Source: Chitinophagaceae bacterium
Lineage (GTDB): Bacteria; Bacteroidota; Bacteroidia; Chitinophagales; Chitinophagaceae
DNA: 64,000 nucleotides
Direction of reading: 5' to 3'
NCBI GenBank assembly: GCA_947454235.1
Contig: CANGIY010000001.1
Location: forward strand, 372,001-436,000
The notes beneath the pieces are model-generated. The model was not told the DNA's origin, did no database searches, and saw only the letters and a program-made list of their open reading frames with translations. A program made the position numbers and the translations under genes. Positions 41,175-50,814 of this stretch are shown piece by piece. Each line of letters starts with the position of its first letter. Positions within the stretch are counted from its first letter, which is position 1.

Positions 41175-43133
41175 TTAGGGGGCTACTGTAATTATTTTTG
41201 AAAATACTGTACCGTTTCTATTTTTCACTAAAACGGTATAGTTGCCATATTTTAACTCTGAAACATCAATAACCATGTTGTTAGAGTGCTTTTCTGTTTT
41301 CAATTCTTTAGATATAATAATTCTTCCATAAACATCAGTCAGGGAGAGTTGATAGTCTGTTAGTTGTTCGCTGTTGAATTGAATTGTAAATCGGTCTTTA
41401 GTAGGGTTTGGGAATATAGAAATATCAAAATTAGAAGCCATTGCAATTGCCGAATTTGTATTTCTTATCAGCGGCATACCCTTGCTGTTTAACACCCTAC
41501 CAGTGCGGGCGTCAAGCAACATTACAATCACTTTAATTTTTCTTGCCTTCCATTCGGTTTTGAGGGTGTCATTGAATGTCATTGTGTACACCGAATCGAG
41601 GTGCATGGAATGGGGGAGTGTAGAACTTGAATCTCCGTTAACAGTTGGAATTATGGAACGTGCTACATGGTTGAACACCATCAGGCTGTCAGGCACGTTG
41701 TCGGGTTGTGCGTTATAGTTCAGTCCGCCATAAGAAAGTAGAAACGCTGTGTTACCGCTGTAGTAATTGTGTTGGTACCATGCATTGCCTCTTCCATACA
41801 CACTGTCTTCTGCCATCACCATTACTAATTTGTAATTGCCTTGTAAATTAATAGCCGGGGTTACCTGCACATCAACTTGAACATTGTTGCCTGTCAAACG
41901 CGGTGCAATGGACAAATCAGCAAAACCAAATCCGTCTTTAAGTTGGTTGTAGTTATTGAAAATTTGGTCGGGGTCGTTTACAAAACTGCGATCGGGCGTC
42001 ATGGCGGGTAAACCATTGGTGAAGTAATATCCGCGCATGTAGTAATCATAGGCGGGGATAGTCATTGTGTCGGCGTAGTGTACGGCAATAAGATTGACAC
42101 TATCGCCGTGTATGTCGTTCATAGAGTCCAAATACACCATGCCTCTTGGGCACCATCCGCATGTGATTCCGGTGCCATCTTCAAAAAGCAATTGTTTCAA
42201 AGGTTTTCTGGTAACAGTTACCAAGGTGTCGTTTGTAATTGTATCGTTTGTATGCAAATCGTCACCTGCCAGTTCTACCCAAACTTTGAGTGGGTAGCTG
42301 CCTGCGGTGGTGGGAAACGTGATAGGAATACTGTCTAAAAATGTAGCGTTTGAAAACGGCGGAATATTACAATTGATGCGTTCGCTGACAGTAGTTCCGC
42401 CGTTGAAAATGTAATGGACTAAAAAATTAGTTACGGGGTCAGCTCCATTATTATTCACCTTTCCGCTCACATTTACGGTTGAGCCAGCTAATCCGTATGC
42501 AAATGAAGTGCCGGTCATAGGCGAAATAGAAGCGAGTCCCAGCTCAAACCTAGGGTAAACAGAGACTGTGATATTATCAAATGCAATTCCTGACATGTGG
42601 TTCCCGGCATCGGTGTATTTAAATGCTATACGCACATCGCTAAATCCGTTACAGCCGTACAAGGGTAACTGAAAATTGTCCCACCAACCTATGGGTATTT
42701 GCGAAATAATGCGCCAGCTAAAGCCGCCATCCAGTGAAATCTCAATCCACGCCCTTTCTGTGTCTCTGCCCCTGCTGATGGGTAAAGAGAAAAAATCGAA
42801 TTTAAGAACTGCCAGATGGCTGGTATCTAATCCTGATAAGTTCAATGATGGCATGAATAGGCGTACATTGGTATTCATTGCAAGGGCAGCAGTATCATCG
42901 TTCAATGCCACATACTTGGTATGGGCGCCCGGAAGAAAGTGGGCTGAATTGAACGAGGTGCCACATTTAAACCCAACCGAATCGTTGGGTGCAACTGATT
43001 GCGACCAGCCTGTTGGTAGCGATGAAGAAGTGGTAGATTCAAAATCTTCAGCGAAAATGGTTTGGGCGGTCACTTCGCCGGAAGCCATCAAAAAAGAAAA
43101 TAAAAATGCGAAGAGAGAGGACAGTTTATTCAT
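41175..43133 (-). CDS. T9SS-secreted Omp28-related protein with a thioredoxin-like CGWC motif
   Basis: 652 residues: signal peptide, a jelly-roll-type domain (FAEDFESTTSSSLPTGWSQ, about 25-200), an Ig-like spacer, then an Omp28-type thioredoxin-fold region (about 305-500) opening with LFEDGTGITCGWCPRGMVYL, and a type A sorting domain at the end (IFPNPTKDRFTIQF, LTDVYGRIIISKEL, LKYGNYTVLVKN). The CGWC pair could be redox-active or structural. Probably exported through the type IX system to the surface. Confidence 0.8.
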   Translation of the reverse strand: MNKLSSLFAFLFSFLMASGEVTAQTIFAEDFESTTSSSLPTGWSQSVAPNDSVGFKCGTSFNSAHFLPGAHTKYVALNDDTAALAMNTNVRLFMPSLNLSGLDTSHLAVLKFDFFSLPISRGRDTERAWIEISLDGGFSWRIISQIPIGWWDNFQLPLYGCNGFSDVRIAFKYTDAGNHMSGIAFDNITVSVYPRFELGLASISPMTGTSFAYGLAGSTVNVSGKVNNNGADPVTNFLVHYIFNGGTTVSERINCNIPPFSNATFLDSIPITFPTTAGSYPLKVWVELAGDDLHTNDTITNDTLVTVTRKPLKQLLFEDGTGITCGWCPRGMVYLDSMNDIHGDSVNLIAVHYADTMTIPAYDYYMRGYYFTNGLPAMTPDRSFVNDPDQIFNNYNQLKDGFGFADLSIAPRLTGNNVQVDVQVTPAINLQGNYKLVMVMAEDSVYGRGNAWYQHNYYSGNTAFLLSYGGLNYNAQPDNVPDSLMVFNHVARSIIPTVNGDSSSTLPHSMHLDSVYTMTFNDTLKTEWKARKIKVIVMLLDARTGRVLNSKGMPLIRNTNSAIAMASNFDISIFPNPTKDRFTIQFNSEQLTDYQLSLTDVYGRIIISKELKTEKHSNNMVIDVSELKYGNYTVLVKNRNGTVFSKIITVAP

Positions 43134-43245
43134 GGCAGTGCGGTTTGTTTTTTTAAAGATACACTATTATACCCCCCTTTGTCAATAACTTATACCGAAA
43201 GAGTGTTTTTAATTAACAATTCATTTGCAAAAGTAGAGACCTCTT

Positions 43246-44766
43246 TTAATGGATTTTCTGGCTGAATAGTTCGTTGTCGTCGTCGTGACTGTCGTCGTTT
43301 TCCTGAGCCTTTTGGATGATGTTTTTTACCCTGCCATCAAGGTCATTTACAGCTCTTGCGATTTCCGGCCAAAAATCCTGCATGAATTCTTCATTAGAAA
43401 GGTCGTCCATAATGCCCATCACACCAGTAATTCTAGTGAGTGGTTCGCGCACCTGATGTGCATTATATTGAATCAGTTCTCTCAGTTTTTTGTTGGAATC
43501 AGCGAGGTCGTGGTTGGCTACTGCAAGTTCGTGGGTGCGTTGTTCAATCACTATTTCCTGTTCATTTGCCAGTTTAGAGATGATCTTGTTGTCCTTTCGT
43601 TTTTGAATGAAGGCATAAAAGGCAATTCCGGCAATTATAATCATAAGTGCAACGCCGCCAATCAAAGCTTTTTTGGCACTTTGTTCCCTCATGAGGCGTT
43701 CGTTGTTTACGGCATCTTTTTTATCCTGGTCGGCTTTAGCAAGTGCTTCTTTTTTGTCGAATTCAAACTGATACTGTTGCTCAATCATCTTTCTGTCGCT
43801 TTCCATGTTGTTCACACTATCATTGGCAGCCACATATAGTTTATAGTAAACAAGTGCATTTTTATAGTCTTTCAACGATTCGTACGACTGGTAAACAACC
43901 TTGCTACAATCTTGAGTCAGTTTATTGGAATTGATGGTTTTATTCATGTCCAACGCCTGCAAGTTATATTTAATGGCATCTTTATAGTTGCCCATCAATT
44001 GGTATAAATGCCCCAAAGAATTGTAAGAGCCTGCTATGTACAGTGGTTCATTCATCTCCTGCCTAATGTTGAGCGCTTCTTTATAGCATTTCTCGGCTTC
44101 TTTAAACTCTTTATTTGCTTCTTTAATATCTCCCACATTTTCTACTGCAATTGCCAGAAACTGCTTATCGCCACCATTCATAAGTGTGTCGCGTGCCCAT
44201 TGGTAATATTGCAAAGCCTCATCGAGTTTGTGCTGATTGAAGTATGCCAAACCAATATTATTCAGGCACCCACCAACGCCGCTCTTATCGTGTAGTTCAT
44301 TTTTAAGCTTCAGGGCTTCCTTGAAGTTTTTCAAGGCTTCGTCGTAGTTGTGTTTGTAGTTATAAACGTTGCCAAGGTTATTATGTATTCTACCCATACC
44401 CACCTTGTCATTGAGTTCCTTGTACAACTTCAAGGCACTGAAATATTGTTGTAAGGCTTCAGCGTAGTTGCCTTTTACCTTCATACCCAGTCCTAGCGAA
44501 TTATAAGACGCTGCTATTTGTCTCTTGTTATTCAATGCTGTTGCAATGTCAAGTGATTTTCTGGCATAGGCAATTGCAGAATCGGCGTTCATATTTGCGA
44601 AGGTTCTGGAGCAATCCAAAAGCACTTTTAGGCGGGAAGAGTCTGGTGTTTTGTTTGTCGCAAGAAAGTTGCGTAGAGAATCGATTCTAGGCTGCCCCTT
44701 GAGTTGGGCGAGTGATGTATGATGTGTTACAAATGCAAAGAATATAAATAGCCATATCTTTTTCAT
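43246..44766 (-). CDS. TPR membrane protein with an orphan H-box
   Basis: 506 residues. Signal peptide (FAFVTHHTSLAQ), about seven TPR units (about 45-320; for example NLGNVYNYKHNYDEALKNFKEALKL), a membrane segment near 365-385 (ALIGGVALMIIIAGIAFYAF), a short coiled coil, and IQYNAHQVREPLTRITGV, where His437 fits a HisKA phosphoacceptor. Only about 70 residues follow, ending in an acidic tail; no ATPase domain. It resembles 32027-34006 but without the PAS domain. TPR-containing sensor kinases of this build are common in Bacteroidota, but the catalytic part is missing here. Confidence 0.75.
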   Translation of the reverse strand: MKKIWLFIFFAFVTHHTSLAQLKGQPRIDSLRNFLATNKTPDSSRLKVLLDCSRTFANMNADSAIAYARKSLDIATALNNKRQIAASYNSLGLGMKVKGNYAEALQQYFSALKLYKELNDKVGMGRIHNNLGNVYNYKHNYDEALKNFKEALKLKNELHDKSGVGGCLNNIGLAYFNQHKLDEALQYYQWARDTLMNGGDKQFLAIAVENVGDIKEANKEFKEAEKCYKEALNIRQEMNEPLYIAGSYNSLGHLYQLMGNYKDAIKYNLQALDMNKTINSNKLTQDCSKVVYQSYESLKDYKNALVYYKLYVAANDSVNNMESDRKMIEQQYQFEFDKKEALAKADQDKKDAVNNERLMREQSAKKALIGGVALMIIIAGIAFYAFIQKRKDNKIISKLANEQEIVIEQRTHELAVANHDLADSNKKLRELIQYNAHQVREPLTRITGVMGIMDDLSNEEFMQDFWPEIARAVNDLDGRVKNIIQKAQENDDSHDDDNELFSQKIH

Positions 44767-45125
44767 TATAAGTCATGGTGTTTTGGTCGCACAATATAGG
44801 GATAACAATTCGGTTGTCTAAACTTTGAGAAGGCATCACAAACTTGGTATTGGTTGGTGTTTGTTGAAGATCATCATTAAATTGAATTGTTCTCATGTCG
44901 CATGTGGGTACAGCCACGCGGTTAGTTGCCAATAATCTATTAATTCTGAATTCAGTGTTTTTTGTTGAATTTAAGCTTCGAAACGCTCGTGCCTATTTTA
45001 AACATCAAAAAGTTTTGGACGCGTTGTGCTCCATTCACAAAACATGTACAGGACAAAAGGAGATTCTTTGAATTTTTCAAGAAAAACATATAATTTACCG
45101 AATCTTTAAAAATGTCATAAAAATC
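44767..45125. other. Gene-free stretch upstream of pntAA
   Basis: No coding potential, hairpin terminator or RNA gene recognised. It should contain the divergent promoters of the TPR/H-box gene and pntAA, but no full TTTG-N19-21-TAnnTTTG match was found; the sequence is AT-rich close to the pntAA start. Confidence 0.5.
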
Positions 45126-46241
45126 ATGATAGCTGGAGTTTTAAAAGAACAGTCGCCCGAAACACGTGTTTCATTGGTGCCGGAAGTAGTTGCAGCGCTG
45201 GTAAAGCTGAACGTTACTGTATGGGTTCAACAGGGAGCCGGCGAAACCGCATTTTTTGACGATAAATCGTACACCGATGTAGGTGCGGTGATTAAATCGG
45301 CAGAGGAAATACGTTCACAAGCCGATTGGGTACTTACCATCCATACATCAAATGTTGGTACTGTGAAAAAAGGAGCTGTGTTAACAGGGGTGTACCAGCC
45401 TTTGTTCAATGCGCCACAAATGGCAAGCTGGGCCAGCGCGGGTTATACCGTGTTCAGTATGGATAACATACCTCGTACCACACGTGCGCAGGCAATGGAC
45501 GTATTAAGTTCGCAGGCAAACATTGCGGGCTATAAGGCGGTATTGCTGGCAGCGTTCCAGTACAGCAGGTATTTTCCTATGTTCATGACGGCAGCAGGTA
45601 GTATTCCTCCGGCTAAAGTCCTGATTTTAGGTGCCGGTGTTGCTGGATTACAGGCTATCGCAACCGCCCGTCGCCTTGGCGCAGTGGTTGAGGTGTTTGA
45701 TACACGCCCGGCTGTAAAAGAAGAAGTAATGAGCCTTGGCGCTAAATTCGTTGAGGTTGAAGGTGCAGCCGATGCTTCAAAAGCAGGTGGATATGCTGTT
45801 CAACAAAGCGAAGAGTTTCAGAATCGCCAACGGGATAAAATTCATGAGCACGCTAAAAAATCTGATATCATCATCACAACGGCACAAATACCGGGTATGA
45901 AGGCACCGATTTTGATTACAAGGGCAATGATTGAAGACATGCGTGCAGGTTCAGTGATTGTTGACCTTGCATCGGTGACGGGGGGTAACACCGATCTCAC
46001 TGAAAATGATAAAACAGTGATGCACAACGGTGTGGCTATTATTGGTAATTCAGCTTTGCCGTCAACAACACCTTCTGATGCCAGCAAGCTCTATTCAAAA
46101 AACGTTTTGAATTTCGCTAAGCTGTTCATCAACAAAGAAGGGGGCATTGATCTCAATTTTGAAGATGATATTGTGAAGGGTACATGTATCGCCCACAATG
46201 GTGAAATAGTAAATGACCGCGTGAAAAACCTCATCAAGTAA
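45126..46241 (+). CDS. pntAA: NAD(P) transhydrogenase alpha subunit, domain I (PntAA)
   Basis: 371 residues binding NAD(H). The segment KVLILGAGVAGLQAIATARRLGAVVEVFDTRP is the Rossmann fold shared with alanine dehydrogenase; RDKIHEHAKKSDIIITTAQIPG and VIVDLASVTGGN are typical. Together with PntAB and PntB it couples hydride transfer from NADH to NADP with inward proton flow. The alpha chain is split into two genes here, as in many bacteria. pntAB follows after 23 bases. Confidence 0.95.
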   Translation: MIAGVLKEQSPETRVSLVPEVVAALVKLNVTVWVQQGAGETAFFDDKSYTDVGAVIKSAEEIRSQADWVLTIHTSNVGTVKKGAVLTGVYQPLFNAPQMASWASAGYTVFSMDNIPRTTRAQAMDVLSSQANIAGYKAVLLAAFQYSRYFPMFMTAAGSIPPAKVLILGAGVAGLQAIATARRLGAVVEVFDTRPAVKEEVMSLGAKFVEVEGAADASKAGGYAVQQSEEFQNRQRDKIHEHAKKSDIIITTAQIPGMKAPILITRAMIEDMRAGSVIVDLASVTGGNTDLTENDKTVMHNGVAIIGNSALPSTTPSDASKLYSKNVLNFAKLFINKEGGIDLNFEDDIVKGTCIAHNGEIVNDRVKNLIK

Positions 46242-46264
46242 CAATCAAAAAAACATTTGAAAGT

Positions 46265-46579
46265 ATGGAACAGTTAGCCGGCTTTTTTAATAGTAACTAC
46301 CACTTAATCACCATTGTTATTCTATCGGTGTTTTTGGGTATTGAAGTAATTTCAAGGGTGCCAGCGGTATTGCACACCCCACTTATGAGTGGTGCCAACG
46401 CCATTCATGGAGTTGTAATCATTGGTGCTATCATTGTTATGGGTGAGGCAAAGGAGGGTGACTTCCTGTCGCTCGGACTTGGTTTTCTGGCGGTGTTACT
46501 GGGTACACTCAACGTTGTGGGTGGATTTGTAGTAACCGACAGGATGTTGGAAATGTTTGGAAAGAAAAAGAAAAAATAA
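46265..46579 (+). CDS. pntAB: NAD(P) transhydrogenase alpha subunit, membrane part (PntAB)
   Basis: 104 residues with three membrane segments: a short N-terminal one, HTPLMSGANAIHGVVIIGAIIVMG, and a long third (LGFLAVLLGTLNVVGGFVVTDRMLEMF). HTPLMSGANAIHG is the hallmark. Ends in a run of lysines. Placed between pntAA and pntB. Confidence 0.93.
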   Translation: MEQLAGFFNSNYHLITIVILSVFLGIEVISRVPAVLHTPLMSGANAIHGVVIIGAIIVMGEAKEGDFLSLGLGFLAVLLGTLNVVGGFVVTDRMLEMFGKKKKK

Positions 46580-46608
46580 TTGTTAACAGACACGGATAAC
46601 CAAAAATT

Positions 46609-48015
46609 ATGGACCAAATACAAATTTTATCAAGTTCGGCACTGTTACTGGCATACCTCATTGGTTCGGTAACATTCATCCTCGGTCTGAAAATGCTCTC
46701 GCATCCCGAGACAGCCAGGAAAGGCAATTCGGTGGCAGCAGTGGGCATGACAATTGCCATTTTTGCTACAATTTTCCTTTATAAAACAAAAACGGGCGAA
46801 GGTTTACATAACTACGTCTGGATTTTTGCAGGACTGGCGCTGGGTACAGTGCTAGGAACACTGGCAGCTAAGAAAGTTCAAATGACGGCAATGCCTGAAA
46901 TGGTGAGCTTATTCAATGGTATGGGTGGTGCTTGTGCCATGCTTATTTCTTTGATTGAATACAGAAATGATGCTGCGCCTGAAGCAGGTAAGCTAGCAAT
47001 CATTGTACTGGGAATGATAATAGGTACGGTATCATTTGCCGGTAGTATCATAGCCTGGGGCAAACTTAACGGTAGCATCAAAGACAAATCGATTCCGGGT
47101 GGTCAAATGATCAATTTCGCCATGATGGGTGGTATTGTTGTATTGTCTATTATGCTCATAGGTGGCATCTCGGCAACACCAGCTATGTTCTATGGTATTT
47201 TAGCGATGGCTGCTGTTTATGGTGTGCTCTTCGTAATGCCTATTGGAGGAGCCGACATGCCCGTTGTAATCTCTCTGTTGAATTCCTTCACGGGTGTCGC
47301 GGCAGCGTTTGGCGGTTTTTTATACAACAATCCGGTAATGCTTACAGGTGGTATCCTCGTAGGTTCGGCTGGTACCATTCTTACAATACTCATGTGTAAG
47401 GCTATGAACCGTTCGTTGAAAAACGTACTGATTGGTTCTTTTGGCGGTGCGAAGGCAGTTGCTGGCGGTGCGAAAGAAGCGGGAACTTACAAAGAAATTT
47501 CACTCAACGATACTGCGGTTTTGATGGCTTATGCATCGAAAGTGATGATTATTCCGGGCTATGGCCTGGCGGTGGCACAAGCCCAGCATACCTGCCACGA
47601 ACTGGAAAAAGTGCTCAACGAAAAGGGTGTTGAAGTGAGCTATGGTATTCACCCGGTTGCGGGTCGCATGCCGGGGCACATGAACGTACTATTGGCTGAA
47701 GCCGATGTTCCTTACGAGAAATTGCTGGAAATGGAAGACGCCAACGACCAGATGGGCGGAACGAATGTGGTATTGATATTGGGTGCCAACGACGTTGTAA
47801 ATCCTGCTGCAAAAGATGATCCGGCGAGTCCTATTTATGGTATGCCTATTCTTGAAGTAGAGAAGGCAGAGCACGTAATTGTGAACAAACGCAGTATGAA
47901 ACCGGGTTATGCCGGTATTGAGAATGAGCTCTTCTTCAGACCAAAGACCTCTATGCTTTTTGGTGATGCGAAAAAAGTGCTTCAAAATCTGGTGTCAGAA
48001 CTTAAAAATGTTTGA
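46609..48015 (+). CDS. pntB: NAD(P) transhydrogenase beta subunit (PntB)
   Basis: 468 residues: about nine membrane helices (GGACAMLISLIEY, GTVSFAGSIIAWGKL, NSFTGVAAAFGGF) and a C-terminal NADP-binding domain with IIPGYGLAVAQAQHT, HPVAGRMPGHMNVLLAEADVPY and NKRSMKPGYAGIENELFF. Completes the proton-pumping transhydrogenase that supplies NADPH. The operon pntAA-pntAB-pntB is tight (gaps 23 and 29 bases). Confidence 0.95.
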   Translation: MDQIQILSSSALLLAYLIGSVTFILGLKMLSHPETARKGNSVAAVGMTIAIFATIFLYKTKTGEGLHNYVWIFAGLALGTVLGTLAAKKVQMTAMPEMVSLFNGMGGACAMLISLIEYRNDAAPEAGKLAIIVLGMIIGTVSFAGSIIAWGKLNGSIKDKSIPGGQMINFAMMGGIVVLSIMLIGGISATPAMFYGILAMAAVYGVLFVMPIGGADMPVVISLLNSFTGVAAAFGGFLYNNPVMLTGGILVGSAGTILTILMCKAMNRSLKNVLIGSFGGAKAVAGGAKEAGTYKEISLNDTAVLMAYASKVMIIPGYGLAVAQAQHTCHELEKVLNEKGVEVSYGIHPVAGRMPGHMNVLLAEADVPYEKLLEMEDANDQMGGTNVVLILGANDVVNPAAKDDPASPIYGMPILEVEKAEHVIVNKRSMKPGYAGIENELFFRPKTSMLFGDAKKVLQNLVSELKNV

Positions 48016-48189
48016 TTTTTTTTACACTTTTGCACCGAAGATTTAATCCTCGGTCACGTAGTGTTAAAATTTCAGTCTTTTCAATTTTCGGTTAATAAAT
48101 AACCTTTATACACAGCTCAATTTGAGCGTAAAAAGAAAAAAGCTGATGAAACTTGTTAAGGATTTAAAAACTTTATCTAAATTTATGCC

Positions 48190-48783
48190 ATGCTAACAAA
48201 AAAGAGCAGTATTATCTACGCAGCACTGGGAACAATTCTCTGTTTCCTGAGCGTTACTTACTTCTCCTGCACCAAGGTTGGTAAGGAACCGAGTTGCAAC
48301 GGCGTTCATTGCCTGAACGGTGGAATCTGCAACAAGCAGGGCTTTTGCGATTGCCCTAACGGGTATGAAGGTCCAAGCTGTGCTACTGCTTCGGTTGATA
48401 AGTACATCGCTACATGGGATGTTAGGCAAACTACAATTTCGAGCACTATTACATCGGCTATCGGTACAGTAACCAATTACCAAATGTCGCTCCAGCATTC
48501 AGCTACAACAACAGCATTTTTGATTTACGGGTTCCTCGGTAATCCTAATTACAATCAGATTGCCTGCCATTTAGATACCGCAAGTTCATCAATGTTTCAT
48601 TTAGATACGTTGCGCCCATACAATATGATATATGACAACTACGTCATTAAACCATACGGCTACGGAAGCTTTGATGCAGGTTCTAATACCATCACTTGTC
48701 ATTTCTATACTAAGCATCTGAATTCTACGTTTAACTGGCAAGAAGATACTTACGAGCTTGTAATGACGCCACATCATCTTTAA
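48190..48783 (+). CDS. Lipoprotein with an EGF-like domain
   Basis: 197 residues. Lipoprotein signal ends TYFSC. An EGF-like module follows directly, with six cysteines in [29 protein letters not shown]-type spacing (about residues 37-65, described here by its cysteines C37, C42, C48, C54, C56 and C65, approximate). The remaining 125 residues form a beta-rich domain with [21 protein letters not shown]-like modules are uncommon but known in Bacteroidota lipoproteins. Function unknown; monocistronic. Confidence 0.65.
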   Translation: MLTKKSSIIYAALGTILCFLSVTYFSCTKVGKEPSCNGVHCLNGGICNKQGFCDCPNGYEGPSCATASVDKYIATWDVRQTTISSTITSAIGTVTNYQMSLQHSATTTAFLIYGFLGNPNYNQIACHLDTASSSMFHLDTLRPYNMIYDNYVIKPYGYGSFDAGSNTITCHFYTKHLNSTFNWQEDTYELVMTPHHL

Positions 48784-48800
48784 TTCAATACAGATATTTG

Positions 48801-48836
48801 AATCGGACCAACAACTGTTGGTCCGATTTTTTTTGA
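48801..48836 (+). terminator. Terminator after the EGF-like lipoprotein gene
   Basis: AATCGGACCAACA (48801-48813) pairs perfectly with TGTTGGTCCGATT (48816-48828), 13 base pairs, followed by eight further T residues. The next gene's ATG at 48872 lies beyond it. Confidence 0.92.
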
Positions 48837-48871
48837 AGACAATTACAATTACTCCGCAAAAGCGTTCAGGT

Positions 48872-50806
48872 ATGAATATTTTAACGAACAACTTTCGATG
48901 GTTTACAATGCTTATGCTATCCCTTCAACTGATAGGAATACATGCGATAGCAAAGGGGCACAGGCAGCCTGCCAACAGAGCAACTTTAAGCAGTCCGGCA
49001 CTCGATAATTACGACATCAAGCACCTCACTTTTAAGTTGCACATGTCTGATACTTCGGTGTATGTAAAAGGCGATGTAACGACTACAGCACAGGTTACAG
49101 CATCAAGTCTTTCCAGCTATGTTTTTGAACTGGATTCATCATTGAACGTTGATTCGGTTAAGATAAATGGAGCATTGATGTCGTGCACACACGTTGCGAA
49201 ATTGTGTACTGTGAACATTACTACTCCACTGGCTTCAGGTGCTATGTTCAACGCAGAAGTGTTTTACCATGGCTTACCTCCGGGAGGCTCGGGCGGCTTT
49301 TTCAACGGTATTACACATGCTTTATATGCGGGTTCGGTGCATGTTGTTTATACCATCAGCGATCCTTGGGTGGCATTAAATTGGTGGCCTTGTAAACAAT
49401 CTATTCTTGATAAAATTGATTCAGTTGATATGTTTGTGTCTGTGCCTCGCGGCGTAGTTGATGGCAGCAATGGTCTGTTGGTGAATGTTGACACTACTTC
49501 GGTTTCGGGCGAATGGACCTACCATTGGAAAACCAATTATCCTATCGATTACTACCTCATTTCTATTGCGATTGCTAAGTATGCAGAGTATAAAACCTAT
49601 GCGCATTTCACTGGTAGTACTGACTCTATGTTGGTGCAGAATTTTTTCATGGATACAGCTCACTTCAACCCCATGTACAAGCCCAACTTTGATAGTATTC
49701 CTTTAATGATTGACTACTTCTCAACGGTATTTGGCAGATATCCTTTCTGGCGCGAGAAATACGGCGTTTGTTATGCCACACTACCGGGCGGGATGGAGCA
49801 CCAAACAATGACTACTATTGGTAATCCGAATACGTACATAATAGCGCATGAACTTACGCACCAATGGTTTGGCGACCATGTAACGTATAGCACTTGGAAG
49901 GATGTTTGGTTGAGTGAAGGCTTTGCGACATTCGCAGAACAGCTTTACCTCGGGCATTTCTGGAGTCCAAGTGCCGCATTAGGTCACAGGTCTATTTACC
50001 TCGGGTATATAACTTCTAACCCATGCGGTATGGTGTCTGTGACTGATACGTCTACTTCCGATAGCCTTTTTGAGGCAACAACGGTGTATGCAAAAGGTGC
50101 CGGTGTTGTTAGGGCATTGCAGTACATAGCTCCTTCTGACAGCGTCTTCTTTGAGGTATTGAAGCAATACCAAAGCACTTATGCATTTGGAAATGCAAAT
50201 ACGGCTCAATTCAAAGCTATTGCTGAATCGCTTTATGGTTTCTCGCTTGATTCGTTCTTCACGCAATGGATCTACGGACGTGGTTATCCCATGTACCGTG
50301 TAACATGGAATCAGTCGGGTTCAACGGTTTATATGAAGTTGATTCAAAGTGCATCATGCCCTTCTCATACACCGCATTTCAACACGCCATTAGAAGTAAA
50401 ATTGCATAATGCCACATCAGATACAGTGTTCCAGATTTACAATAGCTTAGATACACAACTATATGTATTTAATTGGTCGCAAACAGCCACCAATGTGTAT
50501 ATTAACTTCGATATCTGGACGATTTGTAAGGTTATTTCGCAGGTTCATGACGTGAAATTGGGCACTGAAATGCCTTGGCTTGGAAATGTTGTGGTTGCCC
50601 CTAACCCGGCAGTTGATTCGTGGCGCGTGGACGGAATACCGGCAAAAACAGAATTGACATTGCAAAACATTGCTGGGCAAACTGTTTGGACTGGCGCTTC
50701 AGATGGAGCGACAACCAGAATACCATGCTCATCGCTGCACACAGGTACTTACATTCTCCAGATGCGCACCGACGAAGGCGGTGCCAACATCAAGCTTAGC
50801 AGGTAA
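48872..50806 (+). CDS. T9SS-secreted M1-family metallopeptidase
   Basis: About 644 residues from ATG 48872; an in-frame start at 48818 would lie in the terminator and is rejected. Aminopeptidase N-like: PGGMEHQTM (GxMEN variant for substrate binding, with His in place of Asn), then [32 protein letters not shown] with the zinc ligands His, His and the downstream Glu (HEXXH-X18-E). A Tyr for catalysis is plausible in [11 protein letters not shown]. Type A sorting domain at the end ([35 protein letters not shown]). It probably trims peptides outside the cell. Confidence 0.85.
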   Translation: MNILTNNFRWFTMLMLSLQLIGIHAIAKGHRQPANRATLSSPALDNYDIKHLTFKLHMSDTSVYVKGDVTTTAQVTASSLSSYVFELDSSLNVDSVKINGALMSCTHVAKLCTVNITTPLASGAMFNAEVFYHGLPPGGSGGFFNGITHALYAGSVHVVYTISDPWVALNWWPCKQSILDKIDSVDMFVSVPRGVVDGSNGLLVNVDTTSVSGEWTYHWKTNYPIDYYLISIAIAKYAEYKTYAHFTGSTDSMLVQNFFMDTAHFNPMYKPNFDSIPLMIDYFSTVFGRYPFWREKYGVCYATLPGGMEHQTMTTIGNPNTYIIAHELTHQWFGDHVTYSTWKDVWLSEGFATFAEQLYLGHFWSPSAALGHRSIYLGYITSNPCGMVSVTDTSTSDSLFEATTVYAKGAGVVRALQYIAPSDSVFFEVLKQYQSTYAFGNANTAQFKAIAESLYGFSLDSFFTQWIYGRGYPMYRVTWNQSGSTVYMKLIQSASCPSHTPHFNTPLEVKLHNATSDTVFQIYNSLDTQLYVFNWSQTATNVYINFDIWTICKVISQVHDVKLGTEMPWLGNVVVAPNPAVDSWRVDGIPAKTELTLQNIAGQTVWTGASDGATTRIPCSSLHTGTYILQMRTDEGGANIKLSR

Positions 50807-50814
50807 AACCTCCT

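Noticed and set aside
43285-43839. Plus-strand frame of 184 codons
   Set aside because: Antisense to the TPR/H-box gene, whose TPR units, signal peptide and codon pattern are convincing; the plus-strand product shows no domain.
48818-48871. Upstream start for the M1 peptidase
   Set aside because: It lies inside the preceding gene's terminator hairpin and does not add a signal peptide; ATG 48872 does.
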